Numbered from the stretch's first letter, positions 15,059 to 24,064 are shown. The stretch: DNA of 47,599 nt from Nocardia altamirensis NBRC 108246 (GCF_001612685.1 NZ_BDAY01000092.1:1-47599); one strand, 5' to 3'. Notes: generated by a model from the letters alone, not told the origin. Numbers and translations: made by a program.

Positions 15059-16558
15059 TCAGTGCACGATGACCGGTTCGCCTTCCGACGGCGCAGGCAC
15101 CGTGTTCGGCATCAGCACCGCGGTGATCACCGCGCCGACCACGAAAATCGCGGTGGCCCACCAGAAGCTGGTGGTGTAGCTCTCGATCGCGGACTGCGCC
15201 ACGGTCAGCGGGTCCTGCGCCCGGCTCGCCAGGTAGTCGGTCGCCGCCGAGGCCGCGATGGTGCTGAGCAGCGCCGTGCCGATCGAGCCACCGACCTGCT
15301 GGCTGGTGTTGATCATCGCCGAAGCCACGCCTGCGTCCTCGTGGTGCACGCCTGCGGTTGCGCCCTGGAACGCGGTCGACATGGCGCCACCGAGGCCGAG
15401 GCCGAGCAGGATCAGCGCGGGCAGCACGTGCGAGACGTAGCCGGTGTCGAGACCGATCTGGGTCAGCCACGCCATGCCGCCTGCGGCGACCAGGAATCCG
15501 ACGGACATCACGATCTTCGGGCCGACCTTCGGCAGCACGAGCGACGGAACCGTGGTGGAGGACACCACCATCGCCGCGACCATCGGCAGGAACGCCAGGC
15601 CGGTCTTGATCGGCGAGTAGCCCATGCTCAGCTGCATGTAGTAGGTCAGGAACAGGAAGATCGCGAACATGCCGATGCCCATGATGAACACCGTCAGGAA
15701 CGAACCACCCCTGGTGCGGTCCAGCACGATGCGCAGTGGAAGCAGCGGATGCGCAACCCGGGTCTCGATCACCACGAACGCCGCGAGCAGCACGGCGCCA
15801 CCGATGAGGAAGGCCAACGTGACCGGGTTGGTCCAGCTGGTCGACTCGGCGTGCGAGAAGCCGTACACGATGCCGAACAGCGCTGCGGTCACCACGACGG
15901 TGCCCGGGATGTCCAGCCTCGGTCGCTCGTTGGTCACATGCTTGGCGAGCAGCAGCACCGCGCCGACCAGCGCGACGGCGGCGAAGGCCAGGTTGACGAA
16001 CATCACCCAGCGCCAGTTCGCCCATTCGGTGAGCATGCCGCCGAGCAGCAGGCCGATCGCACCGCCTGCACCGGCCACCGCACCGAAGATGCCGAAGGCC
16101 TTGGCTCGTTCGGACGGCTCGGTGAAGGTCACGGTGAGCAGCGACAGCGCGGCGGGCGCAAGCAGCGCGCCGAACACACCCTGTCCGACGCGGGCCGCGA
16201 CCAGCATCTCGAAGCTGGTTGCCGCACCACCGACCGCGGAGGCGCCCGCGAAACCGATCAATCCGATGATGAAGGTGTTGCGCCGACCGAAGAGGTCGCT
16301 GAGTCGGCCGCCGAGCAGCAGCAGGCTGCCGAACGCGAGCGCGTAGCCGGTGACCACCCACTGGCGGTCGCCGTCGCTGAAGCCGAGGTCGCGCTGCGCG
16401 GCGGGCAGGGCGATGTTCACGACGGTCGCATCGAGGACGACCATGAGCTGTGCCACGCCGAGTACGGCGAGCACCCACCAGCGCAGCGCATGCGAGCCGC
16501 GACGGCCCTGATCTGATTTAGCGGGGGCGGGTGCCCCACGGTCGAACGTGGTAGTCAT
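15059..16558 (-). CDS. MFS drug efflux pump, DHA2 (EmrB/QacA) 14-helix family
   Basis: The 499-residue protein has 14 predicted helices and the DHA2 signatures: LDATVVNIALPAAQRDLGFS in helix 1, GRLSDLFGRRN after helix 2, and GQGVFGALLAPAALSLL in helix 4. It is expected to export amphipathic or cationic drugs by proton antiport across the inner membrane. The ATG follows AAAGGGGACAA. It is divergent from a TetR gene at 16677, and one of two matching operators lies 28 bases before its start, the classic arrangement of a repressor and the pump it controls. Confidence 0.92.
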   Translation of the reverse strand: MTTTFDRGAPAPAKSDQGRRGSHALRWWVLAVLGVAQLMVVLDATVVNIALPAAQRDLGFSDGDRQWVVTGYALAFGSLLLLGGRLSDLFGRRNTFIIGLIGFAGASAVGGAATSFEMLVAARVGQGVFGALLAPAALSLLTVTFTEPSERAKAFGIFGAVAGAGGAIGLLLGGMLTEWANWRWVMFVNLAFAAVALVGAVLLLAKHVTNERPRLDIPGTVVVTAALFGIVYGFSHAESTSWTNPVTLAFLIGGAVLLAAFVVIETRVAHPLLPLRIVLDRTRGGSFLTVFIMGIGMFAIFLFLTYYMQLSMGYSPIKTGLAFLPMVAAMVVSSTTVPSLVLPKVGPKIVMSVGFLVAAGGMAWLTQIGLDTGYVSHVLPALILLGLGLGGAMSTAFQGATAGVHHEDAGVASAMINTSQQVGGSIGTALLSTIAASAATDYLASRAQDPLTVAQSAIESYTTSFWWATAIFVVGAVITAVLMPNTVPAPSEGEPVIVH

Positions 16559-16585
16559 TTGTCCCCTTTGTCTCGAGTCTTGATG

Positions 16586-16606
16586 CGGAGTTAGCGCCTC
16601 CGGTTA
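16586..16606. promoter_or_regulatory. TetR operator 1 (MFS side)
   Basis: CGGAG at 16586-16590, seven bases, then CTCCG at 16598-16602, followed by GTTA. The same core and extension occur in operator 2. The site lies in the promoter region of the MFS gene. Confidence 0.65.
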
Positions 16607-16626
16607 CCAAGAGAAAGCTACCACCA

Positions 16627-16650
16627 TAACGGAGACAATGCCTCCGGTTA
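16627..16650. promoter_or_regulatory. TetR operator 2 (tetR side)
   Basis: TAACGGAG, then seven bases, then CTCCGGTTA: the same CGGAG-N7-CTCCG core as operator 1, shifted by 44 bases. It lies 27 bases before the GTG of the TetR gene. A perfect third copy is found at 30410-30432. Confidence 0.7.
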
Positions 16651-16676
16651 ATCCCGATACAAGGTAGGATGACACT

Positions 16677-17351
16677 GTGAATCACGCCACGGCCGTCTCT
16701 CCGCCCCGCCGCCTGCGTGCCGATGCCGCGCGAAATCAGCAGCGGATCATCGCCGCCGCGCGCGAACTCTTCGCCGAGCACGGACTCGAGATCACTCTCG
16801 ACGACGTCGCCGAACGCGCAGGCGTCGGCGTCGGCACGGTCTATCGTCGCTTCGCCAACAAAAAAGAGCTGATCAGCGAGGTCTTCGAACAGAACATCGA
16901 TGATTTTGCCGAGGCGACCGAAGCGGCCCTGCAGAACGCCGATCCGTGGTTCGGATTCGTGGAGTTCGTCGAATATGCCTGCAGGCACATGGCGGTGAAC
17001 CGCGGCTTCAGCGAGGTGATGCTCGAACTGGAGGACGGCAATATCGACCGCTTCGTCACCGTGCGCGACCGGATCAAGCCGAGGGTGACGGCCATCGTCG
17101 ATCGCGCGCGCGACGCGGGTGCGCTGGCCCCCGGCATCGTGCCGCACGACGTGTTCGCGCTGATCCACATGGTCGACGGCCTCGCCGACTTCGCCAAGCC
17201 GGTCAATCCGGACGTCTGGCAGCGGTACATGGCGATCGTCCTCAACGGCGTGCGCGCGGACGGCACGCCACGCCAGCCACTGCTGGTGCCGCCACTCACC
17301 GACGACGAGGTCGAGCGGGCCAAAGGCGCCTGCGGAGGACGCCGAAGGTAA
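16677..17351 (+). CDS. TetR/AcrR-family repressor
   Basis: The 224-residue protein has the TetR helix-turn-helix at residues 28-70 (ITLDDVAERAGVGVGTVYRRF followed by NKKELISEV) and a helical ligand-binding domain. The GTG start is 27 bases after operator 2. The divergent MFS pump at 16558 is the obvious target. The matching palindrome at 30410-30432 adds the methyltransferase at 30349 as a likely second target. The ligand is unknown, probably a substrate of the pump. Confidence 0.9.
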   Translation: MNHATAVSPPRRLRADAARNQQRIIAAARELFAEHGLEITLDDVAERAGVGVGTVYRRFANKKELISEVFEQNIDDFAEATEAALQNADPWFGFVEFVEYACRHMAVNRGFSEVMLELEDGNIDRFVTVRDRIKPRVTAIVDRARDAGALAPGIVPHDVFALIHMVDGLADFAKPVNPDVWQRYMAIVLNGVRADGTPRQPLLVPPLTDDEVERAKGACGGRRR

Positions 17352-17404
17352 CAACTGCGTTATAGAAAGCCCGCATCACCGGGCCATACCCTACAGTTGG
17401 TCAC

Positions 17405-18700
17405 ATGACCAACTCGTGGGTGAACTGGGCTGGCGATCAACGGTGTGCTCCGGCATCCATCGCGACGCCCCGCACGTCCGATGAGCTTGCGGAGATCCTC
17501 GCTCAGGCGGGCGATGCGGGTCAGACGGTACGCGTCGCAGGCGCCGGGCATTCCTTCACCGACGCCGTGCTCACCGACGGCGTCCTGGTCGACCTGGCCA
17601 ACCTCAACCGCGTCCTCGACGTCGACACGGCCACCGGCCTGGTCCGGGTCGAGGCGGGCAGCACCCTCAATGCCGTGAGCAACGCGCTGCACGGGCACGG
17701 CCTCGCCTTCCCCAACCTGGGCGACATCGACGTGCAGACCGTGGCGGGCGCCACCGCCACCGGCACCCACGGCACCGGCGCCACCCTGCAAAACCTTTCC
17801 GCCGCACTGCATTCGATCGAACTGATGCTTGCCGACGGCAGCCGGGTGGAACTCAACGCCGAGACCGACCCCGATGGCTGGCGCGCGGCGCGGGTCAGCG
17901 TCGGCGCGCTCGGCGTCGTCACCGCAGCGACGCTGCAGCTGGTGCCGTCGTTCGTGCTCGAGGGCGTGGAGCGGCCGGTCCCGGTCGCGGACGTCCTCGA
18001 CGACCTGGACACCCACATCGACAACAACCAGCACTTCGAGTTCTACATGTTCGCGCACAGCCCGCTGGCGATGACCAAGCGCAACAACGCCGTCGATCTG
18101 CCCGAACAGCCGCGCGGTAAGGCCGTCGACTGGTTCGCCGACATCCTGATGTCGAACTACACCTTCGACGCGCTGTGCAAACTAGGCCGTTGGCAGCCGC
18201 GGCTGGTGCCGTGGATCCATCGCGGCGCCGCCTACGCGGGCAGCTACCGCCGCCAAGTCGACCGGTCCTACCGGGTTTTCGCGTCCCCGCGACTGCTGCG
18301 CTTCACCGAGATGGAGTACGCGATCCCGCGTGCACATTCCGCCGAGGCGATCCGCGCGATCAAAGCCGTCTCCACGAAGTTCGATACGCCCATGCCGATC
18401 GAGGTGCGCTGGGTCGCGCCCGACGACGCGTTCCTCTCCCCCGCGACCGGCCGCGAAACCTGCTACATCGCGGTGCACCAGTACCGCGGCATGCCGTACG
18501 AGCCGTACTTCCGCGCCTGCGAGGCGGTGTTCGACTCCTTCAACGGCCGCCCGCACTGGGGCAAGCGCCACTTCCAGACCGCGGACACGCTGCGTGAGCG
18601 CTACCCGGACTGGGATCGCTTCGCCGAGGTCAGGCAGCGCTTCGACCCCAAGGGCCGGTTCAGCAACGCATATCTCAACCGGGTGCTCGGCAGCGTGTGA
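17405..18700 (+). CDS. FAD-linked aldonolactone oxidoreductase (L-gulono-1,4-lactone dehydrogenase-like)
   Basis: The 431-residue flavoprotein has the N-terminal PCMH-type FAD domain with VAGAGHSFTDAV (residues 44-55; His49 is the position that carries covalent FAD in many relatives), then GDIDVQTVAGATATGTHGTG. The C-terminal ALO domain ends with the HW-x-K-type motif PHWGKRH, the substrate-site signature. It resembles the mycobacterial L-gulonolactone dehydrogenase Rv1771. The exact lactone used cannot be told from sequence. It ends three bases from the convergent sirtuin gene. Confidence 0.88.
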   Translation: MTNSWVNWAGDQRCAPASIATPRTSDELAEILAQAGDAGQTVRVAGAGHSFTDAVLTDGVLVDLANLNRVLDVDTATGLVRVEAGSTLNAVSNALHGHGLAFPNLGDIDVQTVAGATATGTHGTGATLQNLSAALHSIELMLADGSRVELNAETDPDGWRAARVSVGALGVVTAATLQLVPSFVLEGVERPVPVADVLDDLDTHIDNNQHFEFYMFAHSPLAMTKRNNAVDLPEQPRGKAVDWFADILMSNYTFDALCKLGRWQPRLVPWIHRGAAYAGSYRRQVDRSYRVFASPRLLRFTEMEYAIPRAHSAEAIRAIKAVSTKFDTPMPIEVRWVAPDDAFLSPATGRETCYIAVHQYRGMPYEPYFRACEAVFDSFNGRPHWGKRHFQTADTLRERYPDWDRFAEVRQRFDPKGRFSNAYLNRVLGSV

Positions 18701-18703
18701 TCG

Positions 18704-19447
18704 CTAGCCGAGGATCTCGGCGACAAGGCGCGGCACCGCGGTGCCGATGGGTTCGCGGACGATTTCGGTGGCCATCGAGTCATACGGTGTCGGTTCGGCA
18801 TTGACGATAACCAGGTCGGCGCCCGCGTCGACGGCGATGGCGCACATCGACGCAGCAGGCTCGACCTGCAGCGAGCTGCCGATCGCCAGGAAGATGTCGC
18901 TGGTCTGTGCGGCGAGCGCGGCCGCGACCGTGGTGCGCCGGTCCATCTGCTGGCCGAACATGATGGTCGCGGCCTTGAGCACGCCGCCGCAGCTGGGGCA
19001 CGGCGGGTCCGCTTCGCCCGCCGCGACGCGGTCGAGCGTGGCCGCCATCGTGGTCTGGTAGTCGCATTCGACGCAGACCACCTCGAACATGTTGCCGTGG
19101 ATCTCGATCACCCGGTCGGCGGCGAATCCGGCCCGCTGGTGCAATCGATCGATGTTCTGGGTGATGATCGTGACCGCGCGCCCGGCCCGTTCCAGCTCGA
19201 CCAGCGCCGCATGCGCGGCATTGGGTCGCGCCTGCCAGGCGGGGTTGTCCCGCCGAGCCAGCCAGGAGCGTTGCCGCAGCTCGGGATCTGCGAGGTAGCT
19301 GTCGTAGGTCGAAAGCAGTTCGGCGATCGGGTCTTTCGTCCAGACGCCGCGCGGGCCGCGGAAGTCGGGAATGCCGGAGTCGGTGGAGATGCCTGCGCCG
19401 GTGAGCACTCCGATGCGGCCGTCGCGGCGGCGCCACTCGCTCGTCAT
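18704..19447 (-). CDS. Sir2-family NAD-dependent protein deacylase
   Basis: The 247-residue cytoplasmic enzyme removes acyl groups from protein lysines using NAD. All landmarks are present: GAGISTDSGIPDFRG near residue 17, TQNIDRLHQRAG near 95, the catalytic His in EIHGN, and the zinc knuckle Cys pairs CVEC and CPSC. The later NAD-site motif is GSSLQVEPAA. Whether it prefers acetyl or longer acyl groups cannot be decided, because the usual Tyr-x-x-Arg acyl-selecting motif is not obvious. Its upstream neighbour is a divergent MpaB-type gene. Confidence 0.92.
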   Translation of the reverse strand: MTSEWRRRDGRIGVLTGAGISTDSGIPDFRGPRGVWTKDPIAELLSTYDSYLADPELRQRSWLARRDNPAWQARPNAAHAALVELERAGRAVTIITQNIDRLHQRAGFAADRVIEIHGNMFEVVCVECDYQTTMAATLDRVAAGEADPPCPSCGGVLKAATIMFGQQMDRRTTVAAALAAQTSDIFLAIGSSLQVEPAASMCAIAVDAGADLVIVNAEPTPYDSMATEIVREPIGTAVPRLVAEILG

Positions 19448-19508
19448 GCCACCAATCTAGGGCGCGCACGATCAGTGCGCCGGTCGCGCTCGTTTCGCGC
19501 TACCAAGA

Positions 19509-19541
19509 CGATGAGAGAATGCTACTCTAATCATCTCATCG
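19509..19541. promoter_or_regulatory. Inverted repeat upstream of the MpaB-type gene
   Basis: CGATGAGA at 19509-19516 and TCTCATCG at 19534-19541 form perfect 8-bp arms around a 17-base spacer, about 30 bases before the start at 19572 and between divergent genes. It could bind a TetR-like dimer. No regulator gene for it is evident nearby. Confidence 0.4.
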
Positions 19542-19571
19542 ATTTAGCAGTGTTGATCAAAGGAGATCACG

Positions 19572-20483
19572 ATGACCGCGTCCGCCGCACTCGAGCCGAC
19601 CAGCACGCGATCGCTGCCCCAGCGCCGACCGTTCACACCAGGCAGCCGCCTGTGGGACGAGACCGGCCTGATCACCTTCTCGCTGACCGCCGGATCGGCG
19701 TTCCTGCTGCAGACCATGGAGCCGAGCATCTCCGCGGTCGTCGACGAGCACTCCACCTTCCGCACCGATCCGATGGGCAGGGCCGTGCGCAGCATCGCGT
19801 CGGTGATGATGTGGGTCTACGGCGGCGAGGACGCACTGGCCGAGGCGGATCGGCTGCGGGCCATGCACGCCTCGCTCAACACCACCGACGCGCACGGCAC
19901 CAGGCACAAGGCACTGGCCTCCGGCCCATGGGCTTGGGTGCTGCACACCGGAACGTTCGCGTTCGCCGAGAACGCGAAGTACTTCTCCCGCAGTCCGCTC
20001 ACGGAGACGGAGAAGGAAGCGGTCTTCCAGGAGATGGTGCAGTTGATGCGCAACTTCGCGGTGGCGCCCAAGGAGATTCCGGCGAGCTACGCCGAATTCG
20101 AGACGTTCTTCGCCGACACCGTGGCGAATCACCTGGTGGCCACCGATACCGCGCGCGACTACCTGCGGGTGATCCGGTCCGTCGCACCGCCGAAGCAGTT
20201 GCCCCGGGCATTCGCGCCGCTGTGGCGCGCGGTCGTCGCCCCCGTCGGGCGGATGCAGTACTTCGTGACGGTGGGCACGACCCCCGACGTCGCGCGCGCG
20301 AAGCTGGGACTGACCTGGACCGAATCCGACGAACGCAAGTTGCGTGCGCTCGGCTGGGTGCTGGCGCGGACCGTTCCGCTGCTGCCCGAACGGGTGCGCT
20401 ACTTCCCCATCGCGTTCGAGGCACGCCGCCTCGAACGGGATCGGCTGCGGTTGCGCAAGCTGATCGACTTCCGCCCGATCTGA
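19572..20483 (+). CDS. Oxygenase MpaB family protein (DUF2236)
   Basis: The 303-residue protein follows an excellent ribosome binding site (AAAGGAGATCACG). It has the DUF2236 pattern: SLTAGSAFLLQTMEPSI near residue 40, the PMGRAVRSIASVMMWVYG segment, ALASGPWAWVLHTGTFAFAE with its conserved His, and YLRVIRSVAPPKQLP. The family contains the latex-clearing protein and MpaB-type oxygenases that use haem, but most actinobacterial members are uncharacterised. It is a single gene ending before a strong hairpin. Confidence 0.88.
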   Translation: MTASAALEPTSTRSLPQRRPFTPGSRLWDETGLITFSLTAGSAFLLQTMEPSISAVVDEHSTFRTDPMGRAVRSIASVMMWVYGGEDALAEADRLRAMHASLNTTDAHGTRHKALASGPWAWVLHTGTFAFAENAKYFSRSPLTETEKEAVFQEMVQLMRNFAVAPKEIPASYAEFETFFADTVANHLVATDTARDYLRVIRSVAPPKQLPRAFAPLWRAVVAPVGRMQYFVTVGTTPDVARAKLGLTWTESDERKLRALGWVLARTVPLLPERVRYFPIAFEARRLERDRLRLRKLIDFRPI

Positions 20484-20499
20484 GGCGGCTACCTCCTCC

Positions 20500-20527
20500 G
20501 CGCCGCGGCCGAGATCGGTCGCGGCGC
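20500..20527 (+). terminator. Hairpin after the MpaB-type gene
   Basis: A 13-bp stem (GCGCCGCGGCCGA facing TCGGTCGCGGCGC, one G-T pair) with a very short loop begins 17 bases after the stop. It lacks a T-run, as is common in this group. The remaining DNA to 20827 has no gene I can support. Confidence 0.6.
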
Positions 20528-20827
20528 TGTATGCGTTGTGTAGCAGCGACTTTCGCCGCAGGAACACGAACCGTCCAGTTCGGAATCAGGCACGGCGGGG
20601 CAACCTTCGCAAACCGCTGCGCGGCAACAACTTCGAGCCATCGGACGGTGGCCGACCGGCACGGCGGCGGACGTCTGTGCGGACGACCACAAGTCCCCCG
20701 TAACGATCCGCGCCACGCTGGTATACGTATCCCGTACGCTTCGACAGCGTTTCGGTCCCAACACGCCGGATGAGCCTCATCTGGCTGCGCATATTCCGCT
20801 CCGCTCTGCTCACCGAAAGGCGCATCT

Positions 20828-21241
20828 ATGCCCCACAAGCCCAGCGTGCTGTTCATCTGCGTGCACAACGCAGGCAGGTCGCAGATGGCCGCCGGGTTTC
20901 TCAGCACGCTGGGCGGCGATCGGATCGAAGTCAGAACGGCGGGCACCGAGCCTGCCGCCGCCCTCGACCCCGTCGCCGTCGCCGCGATGGCCGAGCTCGA
21001 CATCGACATCTCCGGCAACATCCCCAAGCCGCTCACCATGGACGCGGTCGGGCTCTCCGACGTGGTGGTGACCATGGGCTGTGGCGACGCGTGCCCGTTC
21101 TTTCCCGGCATCAGCTACCGCGACTGGGTGCTGCCCGATCCGTCCGGGCAGACCATCGAGGTGCTGCGCCCGGTCCGCGATCGGATCCGGATTCTGGTCG
21201 AGAACCTGATCGCCGAACTCGTCCCTGCCCTCGCCCGCTGA
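20828..21241 (+). CDS. arsC: Arsenate reductase-like low-molecular-weight phosphatase-fold protein (ArsC)
   Basis: The 137-residue protein has the phosphate/arsenate loop CVHNAGRS with nucleophile Cys11 and Arg17, followed by the ArsC-type segments TAGTEPA and VVVTMGCGDACPFFPG, with Cys85 and Cys89. The segment RDWVLPDPSGQ carries the general-acid Asp. It matches the actinobacterial arsenate reductases that work with mycothiol or thioredoxin. No arsenite pump or ArsR gene is adjacent, so it is an orphan copy. The start follows GAAAGGCGC. Confidence 0.85.
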   Translation: MPHKPSVLFICVHNAGRSQMAAGFLSTLGGDRIEVRTAGTEPAAALDPVAVAAMAELDIDISGNIPKPLTMDAVGLSDVVVTMGCGDACPFFPGISYRDWVLPDPSGQTIEVLRPVRDRIRILVENLIAELVPALAR

Positions 21242-21311
21242 CCGCGGGGCGAGCGCGGCGCGGTCCGATTTGTTCAAGACCGCGCCCGCGGTCGCTGGTT
21301 ACCGTCGGGAC

Positions 21312-21713
21312 ATGACTCCACAACTCGACGTAATCGGCATCGTGGTCCGCGATATGAGCGCCTCGATCGCCTTCTATCGCCGCCTCGGCCTCGACTTTCC
21401 CGAAGGGTCCGAGCAGCAGCCGCACGCCGAAGCGGCGCTCGCCAACGGACTGCGGGTCGCGCTCGATACCGATGCCACCATCAAGTCCTTCCACGCCGAG
21501 TGGGAACCGCCGAGCAGCGCGGGCCGGGTCGGCTTGGCCTTCCGCTGCGCGGATCCCGCCGAGGTCGATGCGGTCTACGCCGACATGGTCGGTGCGGGCT
21601 ACCCGGGCGAGCTGAAACCGTGGGATGCCTTCTGGGGCCAGCGCTACGCCGTGATCCTGGACCCGGACGGCAACGGCATCGACCTGTACGCCGCACTGCC
21701 GACCGCAAGCTGA
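21312..21713 (+). CDS. VOC-family (glyoxalase/bleomycin-resistance fold) protein
   Basis: The 133-residue protein has the paired beta-alpha-beta-beta-beta modules of the vicinal oxygen chelate fold: IGIVVRDMSASIAFYRRLGLDF at the start and RYAVILDPDGNGIDLYA at the end. The metal-ligand positions are not the full set of glyoxalase I, so an antibiotic-binding or dioxygenase-like role is as likely. Its last 70 bases overlap the end of the convergent AraC-type gene. Confidence 0.85.
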   Translation: MTPQLDVIGIVVRDMSASIAFYRRLGLDFPEGSEQQPHAEAALANGLRVALDTDATIKSFHAEWEPPSSAGRVGLAFRCADPAEVDAVYADMVGAGYPGELKPWDAFWGQRYAVILDPDGNGIDLYAALPTAS

Positions 21714-22450
21714 TCGTCCACGGGCACCGCGTCACTCGATCGAGTCAGTACCTCCCCCAACGGCATTCCGGTGAGGTCACGCACCTCTCGCGCCAGGTGG
21801 GCCTGGTCCGCGTACCCGGTCGAGGCCGCGGTCTCGGCGAACGACATTCCGTCCCGCACCCGCGCGACCGCACGTTGCAGCCGCAACACCCGCGCCAGCG
21901 TCTTGGGTCCGTAGCCGAACGCCGCCAGCGAACGCCGATGCAGCAGTCTGGCATTCAGGCCGACGGCCTCGGCCGTCGCACCGACCGTCCAGCCGTTGTC
22001 CAATGCCGCGACCACTCGGCGCAGCAGCGGGTCCGGTGGCGCCACCTCACGTGCGCGCCGCAGCGCGAGCCGCTCCAATCCGACCACCGGATCATCGGCG
22101 TCGGCGAGTTCGTCCGCCAGCCGCCGCGCCACCGCCGACGACCACACGTCCGCGAGTTCGACTCGCTGATCGCGCAACTCGTGCGCGGGCACCCCGAGTA
22201 ACGCGGGTGCCGTCCCCGGAAAGAACCGCATCCCGACGTATCGCGTCCCCACCGCAACCTCTGGATGGTGCGCTGCGCTGTCCGGCCCGGCGATCACCAA
22301 CCGCCCGCCTACCCACAGCAGGTCGATGCACCCGTCCGGCAGCACCGGCATCCCCGCATCCAGCGCGGTCACCGTTCGCGTCCACACCACCGCGCGGCCG
22401 AACCGTGACGGCCGCTCCCGATACCCCTGACCATCCCAGGCATCGTCCAC
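21644..22450 (-). CDS. AraC-family transcriptional regulator
   Basis: About 268 residues. The C-terminal half is an AraC helix-turn-helix pair (WTVGATAEAVGLNARLLHRR, then MSFAETAASTGYADQAHLAREV and DLTGMPLGEVL). The N-terminal half has the VLPDGCIDLLW and FFPGTAPALLGVPA segments of the DUF6597-type ligand domain. The start is uncertain: GTG codons at 22480 and 22450 are both possible, and I used the shorter. The 3' end runs into the VOC gene on the other strand, which may be its target. Confidence 0.85.
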   Translation of the reverse strand: MDDAWDGQGYRERPSRFGRAVVWTRTVTALDAGMPVLPDGCIDLLWVGGRLVIAGPDSAAHHPEVAVGTRYVGMRFFPGTAPALLGVPAHELRDQRVELADVWSSAVARRLADELADADDPVVGLERLALRRAREVAPPDPLLRRVVAALDNGWTVGATAEAVGLNARLLHRRSLAAFGYGPKTLARVLRLQRAVARVRDGMSFAETAASTGYADQAHLAREVRDLTGMPLGEVLTRSSDAVPVDDQLAVGSAAYRSMPLPSGSRITA

Positions 22451-22567
22451 CCTCTCGACGCTACCGCCACCCTCCGACACTGTCCGAGGCAAAGCCGCAC
22501 AACGACATGTCAACCGGCGGACACGACCCAGCAGGGCGCTTCCGAGAGCGTGCCCTTCGGATATGGG

Positions 22568-23071
22568 TCAGCGCGCGGCGGGGACCGGGAAGACGCCGCG
22601 CGGCACGACCCGGATAACCGGGCTCGGGTGGGCGGCCGCGATTTTCGAATCGGGATCTTTACAGCCGACGGTGACATCACCGATCGGGGCTGACGAAAAT
22701 GTCCAGACCGTCATCCAGTCCTTGCCATTCACCGATTCGGTCTTCTTCACGTCCGAGGACCGGAGATCTTCGTTCCGGCCGGAACTGTCTACCACCGTGC
22801 AGCGCAACCCGTTTGCGGCCTGCCCCCAGTCAGCGGGCACCCGGATATCCATCACCGCGTCGGCGGGTATCGGGACATTCTTGGTCTCACCGAGCGCGAT
22901 TCGCACACCGTCGCCCGCTGCGTTGTCCGTGCCAGGATCCGGCGTGGTCGCGGCGTCCGAACTCGACGAGGTCGCACCGCTCGACGTGGCCTTGTTCGCC
23001 GACTTGTCGGCGGCGCAGCCCGCTAGCGCGACAACGACCAACGCGGGAACCACCAGCCAGATCCGTTTCAC
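22568..23071 (-). CDS. Secreted lipoprotein of unknown function
   Basis: The 167-residue protein has a clear lipoprotein signal: MKRIW, a hydrophobic core and the lipobox LAGC with Cys19. A Ser/Thr/Ala-rich linker follows (about residues 22-50), then a small domain with two Cys (RCTVVD and VGCKDP) that may form a disulfide outside the membrane. I do not recognise the domain. It is a single gene between divergent and convergent neighbours. Confidence 0.8.
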   Translation of the reverse strand: MKRIWLVVPALVVVALAGCAADKSANKATSSGATSSSSDAATTPDPGTDNAAGDGVRIALGETKNVPIPADAVMDIRVPADWGQAANGLRCTVVDSSGRNEDLRSSDVKKTESVNGKDWMTVWTFSSAPIGDVTVGCKDPDSKIAAAHPSPVIRVVPRGVFPVPAAR

Positions 23072-23244
23072 AGGTCAACCTCTCGTCGCGCCGATACTTC
23101 AAGCGATTGCTACGGAGATAGAGCATGACAACTTCGGAGACGAATGAAGACTACACACGCCCGAAAACACCTAATTTATTCGGTATTTTGCCGGAGTAAT
23201 CTTGGCTCGTTCGTTTGTCACCATTCATGCGGAGGGCCTTGCTG

Positions 23245-24015
23245 ATGACTGCACCTGTCGTGTTCCGGACCGTCGATATCGCGCTGGCCGATGGCACGGC
23301 CGACGCCTACTTCGCGCATCCGGACGACGGCGCACAGCATCCAGGACTACTGCTCTATCCGGACGCGTTCGGGCTGCGACCGTGGCTGCGGGAGATCGTG
23401 GAGACCATTGCCTCGGGTGGCTTCGCTGTGCTGTCGCCCAACATCTTCTACCGTTCCGGCCGCGCCCCGGTGCTGCCGATGCCCGACTTCGACCTCCCCG
23501 ACGCGCACAGCGCATTCTTCGAGGCACTCGCTCCGCTGCGGGCAGCGCTCACGCCGGACAAGGCGATGCAGGACGCGCAGGGCTATCTCGACTGGCTGGC
23601 CGCCGACGCCGCAGTGACGCCAGGCCCGCTGGCCGCGGCGGGCTATTGCATGGGCGGCAGGCTCGCGCTGCGCACCGCCGCGACGCTCGGCGATCGGATC
23701 GGTGCCGCGGCCAGCTTCCACGGCGGCTTCCTCGCGGCCGACGACCGGCCGGACAGCCCGCACCACGATGCGGCGGGCATCACCGCGGAACTGTTCATCG
23801 CGCACGCGGACCAGGATTCGTCGATGCCGGCCGACCAGATCGCCGGCCTCGAGCGGGCACTCGACGCGGCGGACGTGCGGTATACGTCGGTGGTCTATCC
23901 GGCGGCGGCACATGGTTTCACGATGCGAGACACCCCGGCGTACAGCGAGGAGGCGTACCACCGTCACCTGCGGGATCTTCTCGGCCTGCTGCATCGCCGC
24001 TTCGACGCGGAATAA
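23245..24015 (+). CDS. Dienelactone hydrolase family protein
   Basis: The 256-residue alpha/beta-hydrolase carries the Cys-type nucleophile elbow GYCMGG (Cys135) typical of dienelactone hydrolase, with HADQDSSMP holding the Asp and AAHGFTM the His. I chose the ATG at 23245 because GGAGGGCC lies at the right distance before it. The family hydrolyses lactones or esters in aromatic degradation, but no such pathway genes are adjacent, so the substrate is open. Confidence 0.88.
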   Translation: MTAPVVFRTVDIALADGTADAYFAHPDDGAQHPGLLLYPDAFGLRPWLREIVETIASGGFAVLSPNIFYRSGRAPVLPMPDFDLPDAHSAFFEALAPLRAALTPDKAMQDAQGYLDWLAADAAVTPGPLAAAGYCMGGRLALRTAATLGDRIGAAASFHGGFLAADDRPDSPHHDAAGITAELFIAHADQDSSMPADQIAGLERALDAADVRYTSVVYPAAAHGFTMRDTPAYSEEAYHRHLRDLLGLLHRRFDAE

Positions 24016-24036
24016 AGCCCCCATCATCGGATGTTT

Positions 24037-24064
24037 CGGCTGGGGTCGGTACCGACTCCAGCCG
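24037..24064 (+). terminator. Near-perfect palindrome after the dienelactone hydrolase gene
   Basis: CGGCTGGGGTCGGT is followed directly by its reverse complement with one G-T pair. This gives a 28-base hairpin 21 bases past the stop, probably a terminator. Confidence 0.55.

Noticed and set aside
14756..16516. A 586-codon frame opposite the DHA2 MFS gene
   Set aside because: No domain, composition of a shadow frame, and antisense to a clear transporter gene.
19097..20773. A 558-codon plus-strand frame over the sirtuin and MpaB-type genes
   Set aside because: It covers two well-supported genes in the wrong frame or strand and has no recognisable domain.
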